Source of the DNA: Campylobacter concisus
GTDB lineage: Bacteria > Campylobacterota > Campylobacteria > Campylobacterales > Campylobacteraceae
Direction: 5' to 3'
Assembly (NCBI RefSeq): GCF_015679985.1
Contig: NZ_CP049239.1
Location: 1,426,001-1,490,000, forward strand
DNA length: 64,000 nucleotides
Part shown: in pieces, positions 8,553 to 16,196 of the stretch
Position numbering within the stretch: position 1 is the stretch's first letter
Layout: every line of letters starts with the position of its first letter
Made by a program: the position numbers and the translations under genes
The notes under the pieces: model-generated
What the model was told of the DNA's origin: nothing
What the model saw: the letters and a program-made list of their open reading frames with translations, nothing else
Databases searched by the model: none

Positions 8553-9610
8553 AAATACTTGTGATTAAATTTAGAAACATCGGCGATGTGCTTTTAACAA
8601 CACCGCTCATTGAAAATTTGCACCACTACTACCCAGATGCGACCATCGACTTTGCCCTAAACAAAGGCACAGAAGCGATGATAGAAGGCAATCCTTACAT
8701 AAACAAAATCCACATTTACGATAGACAAAGTGCAAATTCTGGCTTTTTTAAAAAACTAATTACCGAGATAAAATTTATAAAAGCCATCAAAAAAGAAAAA
8801 TACGATATGGCCATACAAACAACCACGGGGGATCGTGGTATCATCATCTCAAAATACGCAAAGATCAAAAAAATAGTAGGCTTTCTTGGCAAAAATCACT
8901 CAATAAATAAACTTCTAAACGTCAAGGCAAAATACTATGAAAATTTTTCACATACGATCGATCATAATCTAAACGCTTTAAGAGCTTTGGGGTTTGAACC
9001 GGTTAGCAAAAAGGTGAGCGTATTTTCAGACGAGAGCGTGGAGCATCTAAATCTACCAAAATGCTTTGTACATATGCATCTAACAAGCCGCTGGATGTTT
9101 AAATGCGCAAATGATGAGAGCATGGCAGAGCTCATTGACTACTGCGAAAATGAGCTTGGTGTAAAGGTCGTGCTAACAAGCGATAATAAAGAAAATGAAC
9201 TTGAAAAGCTAGCAAGCGTACTAAAAATTTGCAAGAGTAAGCCTATAAATTTAGGCGGCAAGCTAAATTTGAAACAAACGATCGCCCTATCAAAGTATTC
9301 AAGCCTTTTTATCGGAGTGGATACAGCTATAATGCACATTGCCGCTGCAAATGATGTACCAGTCATAGCCTTTTTTGGTCCAAGTAATGCTTTTGAGTGG
9401 GGGCCTTGGGATAACTCACTTATGGAAAATGGCTACACAGCGCAAAATAGCATCCAAAGTATGGGCAAACACATCGTCTATCAAAAAGACTGGGACTTTG
9501 TGCCTTGCGACAAGGAAGGTATAGCAAAGCATGGCATAGAAAAGTCCTTGATGGATTTTAGCGACGAAATGCCAAAGATAAAAGCCAAAATAAAAGAAAT
9601 TTTAGGATAG
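8549..9610 (+). CDS. Glycosyltransferase family 9, WaaQ-like heptosyltransferase
   Basis: ADP-heptose-dependent transferase for the LOS inner core. I place the start at ATG 8549, which overlaps the previous stop (ATGA), rather than the TTG at 8534. Visible GT9 motifs are KFRNIGDVLLTTPLI at the N-terminus and GVDTAIMHIAAANDVPVIAFFGPSNAFEWGPW near residue 255. The N-terminus and the donor motif are more like WaaQ (heptosyltransferase III) than WaaF, but the acceptor cannot be fixed from sequence. It follows waaC, waaM and the WaaE-like enzyme in one transcription unit. Confidence 0.8.
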   Translation: MKILVIKFRNIGDVLLTTPLIENLHHYYPDATIDFALNKGTEAMIEGNPYINKIHIYDRQSANSGFFKKLITEIKFIKAIKKEKYDMAIQTTTGDRGIIISKYAKIKKIVGFLGKNHSINKLLNVKAKYYENFSHTIDHNLNALRALGFEPVSKKVSVFSDESVEHLNLPKCFVHMHLTSRWMFKCANDESMAELIDYCENELGVKVVLTSDNKENELEKLASVLKICKSKPINLGGKLNLKQTIALSKYSSLFIGVDTAIMHIAAANDVPVIAFFGPSNAFEWGPWDNSLMENGYTAQNSIQSMGKHIVYQKDWDFVPCDKEGIAKHGIEKSLMDFSDEMPKIKAKIKEILG

Positions 9611-9614
9611 GCAG

Positions 9615-10688
9615 ATGAATATTCTTCACACGCAGACACTTTTTAACTGGGGTGGTGAGCAAAACAAGACGCTAAATGAGATGCATTTTATGCGTGAGAT
9701 GAGTCACAATGTCATACTTTTTTGCAACCCAAATTCTCAGATAGAAAGCATTGCAAAAGAAGAAGGCTTTAGTGTTATAGCACAAGAGATGAATAAGAAA
9801 AATTTTCATAAAAGCGTGCCAGCACTTTGTGAAGCAATAAGCTCAAACAAGATAGATGTCGTGATCACTCATGGCTCGACTGATAGCTGGGCTGGGGCAA
9901 TTGCTGGACTATTTTACAGAAGCAAAGGCATTAAATTTTACAAGGAAAGGCATAATCTTTTTCCTATAAAAGGCTTTCTTTCAAAACTAATGCACAAAAG
10001 ACTATTTGATAAAATTTTATACATCTCAGATAGTGTCAAAGAGTACCTGCTAAGCATCGGCGTTAGCAAAGATAGGCTAGTTTTTATGCCGAGTACGGTC
10101 GATGTGGAGGCGATAGATGCTACAAAAAGCACTTTTAGAGATGAGTTTAATATATCTCAAGATGAGCTAGTTATCGGTACATTTACTTCGCTTTACCGCA
10201 AGAAAGGTGTCTTTGACTTTGCAAGTGCAGCAAAAGAAATTTTAAAAGAGAAGGACGCCACAATAGTTTTTGCAGGAAATATCAGCGAAAGCACAAAAAA
10301 TGAGATTGCCTCGATTTTTAGTAAAAAAGATAAGATTATATTTACTGGTTTTAGAAAAGACGCGGCAAATATCATAAAAGGCTTTAATATCTACGTCTTT
10401 GCATCGCACTCTGAGGGGCTTGGCACAGTTTTGCTTGAAGCAATGAGCTCAAAAGTGCCTATCGTGGTCTACAATAACGCGCCGATGAACGTGCTAGTTA
10501 AAGATAAAGAGCGTGGACTTTGTGCTAAAAATTTAGATGAAATTTCACTAAAAGAGTGCATTTTGGAGCTTATAAATGAGCCTGAAAAAGCCAAAATTTA
10601 CTCACAAAACGCCTTTAAATTTGTGGATGAAAACTTTAGCCATAAAGCGCTAAAGGAAGCTATTAAAAATTTACTGGAGCAAAAATGA
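9615..10688 (+). CDS. Glycosyltransferase family 4, LOS outer region
   Basis: 357-residue GT-B enzyme. The N-terminal Rossmann domain begins ILHTQTLFNWGGEQ, with the glycine-rich acceptor loop at residues 12-15. The C-terminal domain has FTSLYRKKGVFDFASAAKEI and the retaining-enzyme E-x7-E motif EGLGTVLLEAMSSKVPIV near residue 270. It starts 4 bases after the preceding gene and overlaps the downstream deacetylase by 4 bases. A second GT4-deacetylase pair lies in opposite orientation at 12031-13847. The sugar is unknown; a role in LOS core or O-chain assembly is inferred from neighbours. Confidence 0.85.
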   Translation: MNILHTQTLFNWGGEQNKTLNEMHFMREMSHNVILFCNPNSQIESIAKEEGFSVIAQEMNKKNFHKSVPALCEAISSNKIDVVITHGSTDSWAGAIAGLFYRSKGIKFYKERHNLFPIKGFLSKLMHKRLFDKILYISDSVKEYLLSIGVSKDRLVFMPSTVDVEAIDATKSTFRDEFNISQDELVIGTFTSLYRKKGVFDFASAAKEILKEKDATIVFAGNISESTKNEIASIFSKKDKIIFTGFRKDAANIIKGFNIYVFASHSEGLGTVLLEAMSSKVPIVVYNNAPMNVLVKDKERGLCAKNLDEISLKECILELINEPEKAKIYSQNAFKFVDENFSHKALKEAIKNLLEQK

Positions 10689-11482
10689 ACTACCCAGTTT
10701 GCGTGCTAACGATGCATCACTGCAATAACAATGAAAACGACTTTGCCATTAAGCCAGAGCTATTTAAAAAAGCGCTTCTTATGGCGTTAGATGAGGGCTA
10801 TAAATTTATAAACTATGCTCAGTTTAAAGATATAGCTAGTGGCCGAGTAAAAGCCTCAAGAAAGAGCATTTTACTAACTTTTGATGATGGGTATTTTGAT
10901 AATTATAAATTTGCATTTCCTATCCTAAAAGAGCTAAAAATTCCAGCTGTGTGCTTTTTGATAACAGATAAGATCAAGGATTTTAAAAGGCAAGATTACG
11001 ACTTTGCATTTAAAAAACATAAAGAGATCGATTATGATAAAGACGCGGAGTATTTTTTAAATTTAGACGAGATTAGGCAGATGCAAGAGAGCGGGCTTTT
11101 TGAGTTTGATAGCCATACAGCGAGCCACTTTTCTTGTAAAAGCAATGATGAAACAAAGTTAAGAGAGGAATTTTCTAGCTCGCTGGCTAAGATAAAAGAG
11201 CTATTTTCCGAAAAACAAGAATTTGGCTTTTGCTTTCCCAAAGGGCACTTTAACGAGCTTTCACTAAAAGTTGTAAGAGAGTATTATGACTTTGCTTTTA
11301 GTGTGATAGATGGTGGATTTTGCGCAGGAGATGATAAATTTAAGATAAGACGTATAGATATATCAAACAATGCAAAAAGCGAGAACGACTACATTTTTAG
11401 GATCAAAAAGAAGCTTTTTATCTATTCTACGCCGATGCTAGGAAATTTATATTCAAATTTTAGAAATAGAGGCTATAAATAA
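10685..11482 (+). CDS. Polysaccharide deacetylase (NodB homology) family protein
   Basis: 265 residues of the carbohydrate esterase 4 fold. Motif 1 is LLTFDDGYFDNY near residue 62, with the catalytic Asp and metal Asp. Motif 2 is SHTASHFSC near 140, giving the H-x3-H metal site. Motif 3 is FCFPKGHF near 178. All key residues are present, so it is probably active. No signal peptide is seen, so it should act in the cytoplasm, perhaps on a lipid-linked sugar or nucleotide sugar. The ATGA overlap with the GT4 gene suggests the two act on the same sugar. Its stop also overlaps the start of a dead kinase gene. Confidence 0.85.
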   Translation: MNYPVCVLTMHHCNNNENDFAIKPELFKKALLMALDEGYKFINYAQFKDIASGRVKASRKSILLTFDDGYFDNYKFAFPILKELKIPAVCFLITDKIKDFKRQDYDFAFKKHKEIDYDKDAEYFLNLDEIRQMQESGLFEFDSHTASHFSCKSNDETKLREEFSSSLAKIKELFSEKQEFGFCFPKGHFNELSLKVVREYYDFAFSVIDGGFCAGDDKFKIRRIDISNNAKSENDYIFRIKKKLFIYSTPMLGNLYSNFRNRGYK

Positions 11483-12005
11483 TGCTTGAGGCATTAAACG
11501 AGGCTTGTAAAGAAATTTTAAAAGATAAAAAATGAGCCTTAATCGCTCTTACTGGGCTTCACGGCAGTGGCAAAAGCACACTTGCAAAACAAATTAGAAA
11601 AAATGGATTTAAAAACTTTAAACCTTATCAAGCCGCTGTAATCGACGATGATGTAATGAGTATAAATCTCTTTTTTATATGACCAATGGTAAAAATTAAA
11701 GTCGACCACAAAAATGAGATAATGCCGTTTTTTTAAATTTATCATGCCATTTGTAAAAGTCGTAATATACGTAAGCGCAAATCCACTCTTACGTATAAGT
11801 AAATGTGACATTCTTTGTATTTTAAACGCTGATGAAGAAGCTCGAATCGCTGGAATTTATAAAAGAAACTCGAGCAAGGATCCAAGCCAGTAATCAAAAC
11901 AATGAGCATAAATTTAAACTAGAGTTCAAATCGCCAATAAAGCAAAATATATAATCAGAAGCGATTCTCCAGATATCACAAAAAACATATAGCCAAAAAT
12001 AAGAA
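11482..12005 (+). pseudogene. Decayed P-loop kinase gene, CoaE-like
   Basis: An ATG overlapping the deacetylase stop opens a frame that ends at an in-frame TGA (11533) and continues straight into ALTGLHGSGKSTLAKQI, a textbook Walker A at about 11554-11580. A second TGA follows at 11680. After a seven-T run (11728-11734) the frame shifts. The shifted frame reads NPLLRISKCDILCILNADEE and then YKRN, like the LID region of dephospho-CoA-kinase-type enzymes. A further shift gives RIQASNQN and AKYIIRSDSP, matching the family's RIxxQ and ADxVIxN ends. At least two stops and two frameshifts mean no functional product. The original substrate is unknown. The rest of the stretch from 11483 to 12030 holds no other gene. 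Confidence 0.75.
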
Positions 12006-12030
12006 AATTTTTACCAATTAATTTAGTTCA

Positions 12031-12801
12031 CTAAGACCTTATCGCCGCGTAGATAGAGCCTAAAATATTATTTTGATAAATAAACATAGTCTTTTTTAGC
12101 CATTTTTCATCACGTTTTGTAACAATGCGCTTTATCTCTTCAAGGTTGCCATCAGCTTTATTAATGCCACGTTTTGTAGTGAAAAATGCCTTATAACCAT
12201 GCTTTTTGGCCGCTATTAGATACTCATCACTGTATTTACCACGCGGCCAGCAAAGCGCATCGTCCTCAAAGCCAAAATTTTTCTTCATAAATTCACGGCA
12301 AAGACCAAATTCCTCGTCCAAGCTAAGCTGCCCAAAATATCCATCAAAATGACCGTGCGTATGTGAGTGAAAGTAAAAACAATCGCTCATTTTCTCAATC
12401 TGCTCTAAATTTAATATCACATCTTGTGGCCTACTTGGAGCAAGCCTTTTGCACTCGTTGTGATCAACATTTAAAAAGTTAGCAGGCCTCATCTCATGTG
12501 CCTTTTGTGCCGCTTCTATCCAGCCAGTAATTATAAAGATATTTGCCCTTAGCCCAAATTCTTTCACGATAGGATAAGCATAGATGTAGTTGTCCATCCA
12601 GCCATCATCAAATGTTATGCAAACACTCTTTTTAGGCACTTCAAGCTCACCTCTTTTATATGCAATAAATTCATTTATGCTTAGCGTTTTATAGCCATTT
12701 TCAGCTAGAAATTTCATATGCGATTTAAACTCATCCACGCTACTAGTGATAAATCCGCTCTTTTCAAGCACGTGGTGATACATCAAAACTGGTACGCTCA
12801 T
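12031..12801 (-). CDS. Polysaccharide deacetylase (NodB homology) family protein
   Basis: 256 residues, CE4 fold. Motif 1 is CITFDDGWMDNY near residue 62, motif 2 is FHSHTHGHF near 143, and motif 3 is LCWPRGKYSDEY near 190, so the metal site and catalytic Asp are intact. The short N-terminus VPVLMYHHV is typical of the family, and no export signal is visible. It overlaps the upstream GT4 gene by 4 bases. The two are clearly diverged from the pair at 9615-11482 but have the same order, so two parallel transferase-deacetylase units exist in this LOS locus. Confidence 0.86.
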   Translation of the reverse strand: MSVPVLMYHHVLEKSGFITSSVDEFKSHMKFLAENGYKTLSINEFIAYKRGELEVPKKSVCITFDDGWMDNYIYAYPIVKEFGLRANIFIITGWIEAAQKAHEMRPANFLNVDHNECKRLAPSRPQDVILNLEQIEKMSDCFYFHSHTHGHFDGYFGQLSLDEEFGLCREFMKKNFGFEDDALCWPRGKYSDEYLIAAKKHGYKAFFTTKRGINKADGNLEEIKRIVTKRDEKWLKKTMFIYQNNILGSIYAAIRS

Positions 12802-13847
12802 TTTACAAGCTCCATATATAAATTTTGTGTGTTCTCTATCATTTTTTCGATACTAAATACCTCTTTTACGTACTCTCTGCCAAACTCACCCATCTGTTTT
12901 CTTAAATTTTCATCCAAAATGAGCCTTTCAAGCACCTTTTTTAGCCCCTCTTTATCGCCATTTTGAAATAAAAATCCACTCTTTCCGTCGCTTACTGCCT
13001 CGCCAAGACCTCCCACGTCGCTTCCGATGGTAGCCAGCTTACACGAAGACGCCTCAAGTAGCGCTCCACCGATGGCCTCCATATCTGAAGGTAACACACA
13101 AATATCAAGTGAGCCCAAAAAATCGCTCACATCGGTTCTGTTGCCGAGCATAAAGATATTTTTTTTATCTTTTATATACTCTTTTAGGTTCTCATTTTGA
13201 GGGCCGTCACCTACGATGAAAAGGGCTGACTTTTCTAAATTTAGCTCACTAAAAGCATCGATTAAGAGCTTGTGGTTTTTAGCAGCCCTTAGCACTGCCA
13301 CAATACAAATTCCTACTACATCGTCACTTAGGCCAAATTCTTTTTTCATATTTATCTTAAATTCTGGTGTGTACTTTTGCGTATCAATGCCAGTGTAAAT
13401 TTTTAGTACCTTCTCTTTTTTCACGCCTCTTTTGATAAGATCAGCACAAACTGAGTCACATACGCCTACTACTTTTGTACTTAGATTATAAGGCAAAGGC
13501 GATGTTATAGGCAGCTGCAAATGCCTAGTGCGAACCACACTAACGCCACAAATTTTGCCCACAAGCGCGCCTATGGTGCCGTCTTTACCCGAGTGAGTTG
13601 AGATTATTTTTATGTTATTTTGCCTTACAAATTTGCAAATTTTTAAAATTTCAAAGACATTGAAAGACTTTTTGAGATCAAACTCAACAAATTCACACTC
13701 TATTTGCTTCTCAAAGCTCTTTGAGCCAGGATTTAGGCCGTAAAAAACCTTAAATTTGCTCTTATCTAGTCCATTTATCACACGCTGAGTACGGTGTTCC
13801 TGTCCGCCAAATCCTAAGGAGCTTTCAAGCTCAAGTATATTTATCAT
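12798..13847 (-). CDS. Glycosyltransferase family 4, LOS locus
   Basis: 349 residues, GT-B fold. N-terminal LESSLGFGGQEHRTQRVI carries the glycine-rich acceptor loop; middle VVRTRHLQLP; C-terminal VAVLRAAKNHKLLIDAF and the E-x7-E motif MEAIGGALLEASSCKLATIGSDVGGLGEAV near residue 258. This resembles WaaG/WabH-type LOS transferases, but the sugar cannot be assigned. It lies 3 bases after the GT2 gene and overlaps the deacetylase (ATGA), so the three minus-strand genes form one operon. Confidence 0.87.
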   Translation of the reverse strand: MINILELESSLGFGGQEHRTQRVINGLDKSKFKVFYGLNPGSKSFEKQIECEFVEFDLKKSFNVFEILKICKFVRQNNIKIISTHSGKDGTIGALVGKICGVSVVRTRHLQLPITSPLPYNLSTKVVGVCDSVCADLIKRGVKKEKVLKIYTGIDTQKYTPEFKINMKKEFGLSDDVVGICIVAVLRAAKNHKLLIDAFSELNLEKSALFIVGDGPQNENLKEYIKDKKNIFMLGNRTDVSDFLGSLDICVLPSDMEAIGGALLEASSCKLATIGSDVGGLGEAVSDGKSGFLFQNGDKEGLKKVLERLILDENLRKQMGEFGREYVKEVFSIEKMIENTQNLYMELVK

Positions 13848-13850
13848 TTT

Positions 13851-14879
13851 CTACTCTTTAAATTCTTTCATTTTTTTATTTGATAAAAAGCCATTTATTG
13901 TATTAAAGATTTTTAAAATTTTTGATACATTTTCGTACGATCTTACATTTTTTAGCACTTTAAGCAAAATTCTCTGTTTTAGTCTAAGTTTTGAAAAACC
14001 AGCTGAGTTTATAATGCTATCAATATCTTCATAAAAAAGATCAAGTGCCTTTACATAGCTACTATTTTTTAGATTTGGTCTCGCCGAAATAGCTGGCATA
14101 TAGACGCTTTTTATCTTTTTAAATTCTAGATCAGGCACCATTTCAAGAGCTAAATTTTTGTTTTTTAAAATTGAGATTATATCGTCATAAACAAATTTAT
14201 GATCCATCACAGCTTTTAGCTTTTCAAAACCAGCAGTGTTGTTGTCTCCGATCTTATAATAATAAAATGCCTTATTTAACTTTACAAGAGTTTTTGAAGC
14301 GATAACATTTCTCACTATAGCGTGAAAATCTTCAGCTTGTGTGATTCCAACTGGAAATAAATTTTCTTTTAAAATTTCAGTCCTAATCGCCTTATTTGCC
14401 GCATTATGCAAAACTTTGTTATGTCTTGAAGCTAAAAGCTTTTTTAGATACTCATTTTTATAGATTACACCATCCTCTTTTGTCTCAAAATCCTTAAAAA
14501 GGAGCTTTTTATGACCATAGACCTTACACATATCTGTTATCACTATGTCGGCATCAAATTTTTCTGCGATATCATAAGCACTTGAAGCATAATCTTTTTC
14601 CACATAGTCATCAGCATCTACGCAGATAGTATATTTGCCACTAGCTAGCAATATACCGTCATTTCTGGCAGCACTGACACCAGCATTGCTCTTTGTTTTT
14701 AATATTATTTTATCTTCATATTCTTCTAATATTTCTAGCGTATTATCAGTACTTCCATCATTAATAACTATAATCTCAATATCATCCATGTCTTGAGATA
14801 TAAGCGAATTTAAACAATCCCTAATGTGCTCTTTTTTGTTAAAAACAGGCACTACAAAGCTTATCTTCACATCAGGCAC
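13851..14879 (-). CDS. Glycosyltransferase family 2, LOS locus
   Basis: 342 residues. The GT-A domain occupies the first 220: FVVPVFNKKEHIRDCLNSL (8-26), INDGSTDNT near 40, and the metal-binding CVDADDYVE near 90. The C-terminal 100 residues are basic and helical, as in many LOS and capsule transferases. The gene heads a minus-strand operon with the GT4 and deacetylase genes and is divergent from the ligase-like gene at 14966. Donor and acceptor sugars are unknown. Confidence 0.86.
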   Translation of the reverse strand: MPDVKISFVVPVFNKKEHIRDCLNSLISQDMDDIEIIVINDGSTDNTLEILEEYEDKIILKTKSNAGVSAARNDGILLASGKYTICVDADDYVEKDYASSAYDIAEKFDADIVITDMCKVYGHKKLLFKDFETKEDGVIYKNEYLKKLLASRHNKVLHNAANKAIRTEILKENLFPVGITQAEDFHAIVRNVIASKTLVKLNKAFYYYKIGDNNTAGFEKLKAVMDHKFVYDDIISILKNKNLALEMVPDLEFKKIKSVYMPAISARPNLKNSSYVKALDLFYEDIDSIINSAGFSKLRLKQRILLKVLKNVRSYENVSKILKIFNTINGFLSNKKMKEFKE

Positions 14880-14933
14880 GATACTTCCTTTTAATTTTTG
14901 TTTAATTGTATATTATTTTTAGTTCAGCAATGA

Positions 14934-14939
14934 TAAAAT
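14934..14939 (+). promoter_or_regulatory. -10 box upstream of the O-antigen-ligase-like gene
   Basis: TGATAAAAT 27 bases before the ATG 14966 matches the extended -10 (TGxTAAAAT-like) typical of Campylobacter sigma-70 promoters. AAAGGA lies just before the start codon. Assigned by motif and position only. Confidence 0.45.
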
Positions 14940-14965
14940 GTCCACTTAAAATTTAAAGGATCTGC

Positions 14966-16135
14966 ATGAAAAACGACATCGTGTCTAAGCTCTACAATCT
15001 TTTTTTAGTTATTGTCTTATTTACGCTACCAGTAACTGAGGGCTTAAAGCAAATTTCACTTACACTTTTTGTCTTGGCTGGAATTTATATTTGCGTCAAA
15101 GAAAAAAGGCAATTTAAATTTGATCTCATAAATATCTCGCTTTTTATCTTTGTTTTGGCTACTTTTATAAGTTGCCTTGTAAATGGAGTTTCTGCATCAA
15201 GAGCGCTTGATCCGCTAAGGTGTATGCTATTTTTCTTTGTAGCCAGAAGTGTTGGCATAGAAAAAATAAATTTTAAATTTTTATTTTTTGCCTTATTTGC
15301 TGGTTTTATCGTTGCATTTATTCCAGCTTGTGTTAAGAAATTTACTTCAAGTGATCCGACTGCACTTTTTGAGCTTAAATCAATAGGACACGTAAATCAT
15401 AGCGCTATTTTTATGCTACTAGTTTTTTGTGTAGCATTAGTTTCGATAAATAGCAAAGAAATTTTTGAAAAGTATATAGGCATAAGTGTTGCCGGAATTT
15501 GCGTCCTTGGAATAATGATAGCTGGCTCTAGAGCTACAATGTATCTTTTACCAATCATTATTTTTACTTACTTGCTTTTTGAAATTTTAAATAAACAGAT
15601 AAAAATAAAATTTTTATTAGGCTTGATAATTTTGTTTAGCATAATAGCTATTTCTTATATATATATATCAACGAATATCACTCAAGATGATAGATTGTAT
15701 AGTCAACTAACAAAGGGGGTTACTGGATCAGAGACTAGATATCCAATCTTTGCTAGTGCATTTTATACGTGGTTAGACCACCCTTTATTTGGGATAGGTT
15801 CTGGTGAGTTTAAGATCATTGATATAACAAAATATTTTCCAGGCAATGTTGAAGTTCACGTTAGTCACGCACACAATACCTTTTTAACATTTTTAACAGA
15901 AAAGGGTATCGTTGCCTTGCTTGCATATTTGGTATTTCAACTATCACTCTTTATAAAATTTATTAAAAATTTTAGACAAAATAGCATAGTTTTTCTTGCG
16001 CTTTTAATGCTTATGGCTAATAATATAATTTCACTTGCAAATACAACATTTCACCATGAAAATGCACTTTTAATGCTACTATTTTGGGCCCTAGCTTTAA
16101 GTGCGATAGATGAAAAATCGACCTTAAAAATTTAG
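14966..16135 (+). CDS. O-antigen ligase / polymerase-like membrane protein (WaaL family)
   Basis: 389 residues with about ten to eleven hydrophobic segments. The Wzy_C/WaaL region is recognisable: IAGSRATMYLLPII near 185, and a periplasmic loop with DHPLFGIGSGEFKI and the conserved HAHNTFLTFLTEKGIVALL near 312, where family His residues act in transfer. Members join sugar chains to the lipid A core at the periplasmic face. The gene sits alone on the plus strand at the end of the LOS cluster, which supports a ligase rather than a polymerase role, though this is inference. It starts at ATG with AAAGGA upstream. Confidence 0.8.
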   Translation: MKNDIVSKLYNLFLVIVLFTLPVTEGLKQISLTLFVLAGIYICVKEKRQFKFDLINISLFIFVLATFISCLVNGVSASRALDPLRCMLFFFVARSVGIEKINFKFLFFALFAGFIVAFIPACVKKFTSSDPTALFELKSIGHVNHSAIFMLLVFCVALVSINSKEIFEKYIGISVAGICVLGIMIAGSRATMYLLPIIIFTYLLFEILNKQIKIKFLLGLIILFSIIAISYIYISTNITQDDRLYSQLTKGVTGSETRYPIFASAFYTWLDHPLFGIGSGEFKIIDITKYFPGNVEVHVSHAHNTFLTFLTEKGIVALLAYLVFQLSLFIKFIKNFRQNSIVFLALLMLMANNIISLANTTFHHENALLMLLFWALALSAIDEKSTLKI

Positions 16136-16154
16136 TTAATACTGCAGTACATAT

Positions 16155-16186
16155 CAACCGTTTCAAATTTTACAAAGAAACGGTTG
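16155..16186. terminator. Convergent hairpin between waaL-like gene and uvrA
   Basis: A perfect 10-bp inverted repeat, CAACCGTTTC and GAAACGGTTG, separated by 12 bases, sits between the two convergent stop codons. A T-rich run follows on the plus strand. It probably serves as a shared rho-independent terminator. Confidence 0.75.
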
Positions 16187-16196
16187 AACAAAATTT

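Noticed and set aside
11533..11535. TGA as selenocysteine in the kinase gene
   Set aside because: A second TGA, frameshifts and no SECIS-like hairpin show ordinary decay.
11539..11811. 90-codon open frame on the minus strand in the LOS gap
   Set aside because: It lies antisense to the kinase remnant, whose motifs are convincing on the plus strand; the antisense product has no recognisable feature.
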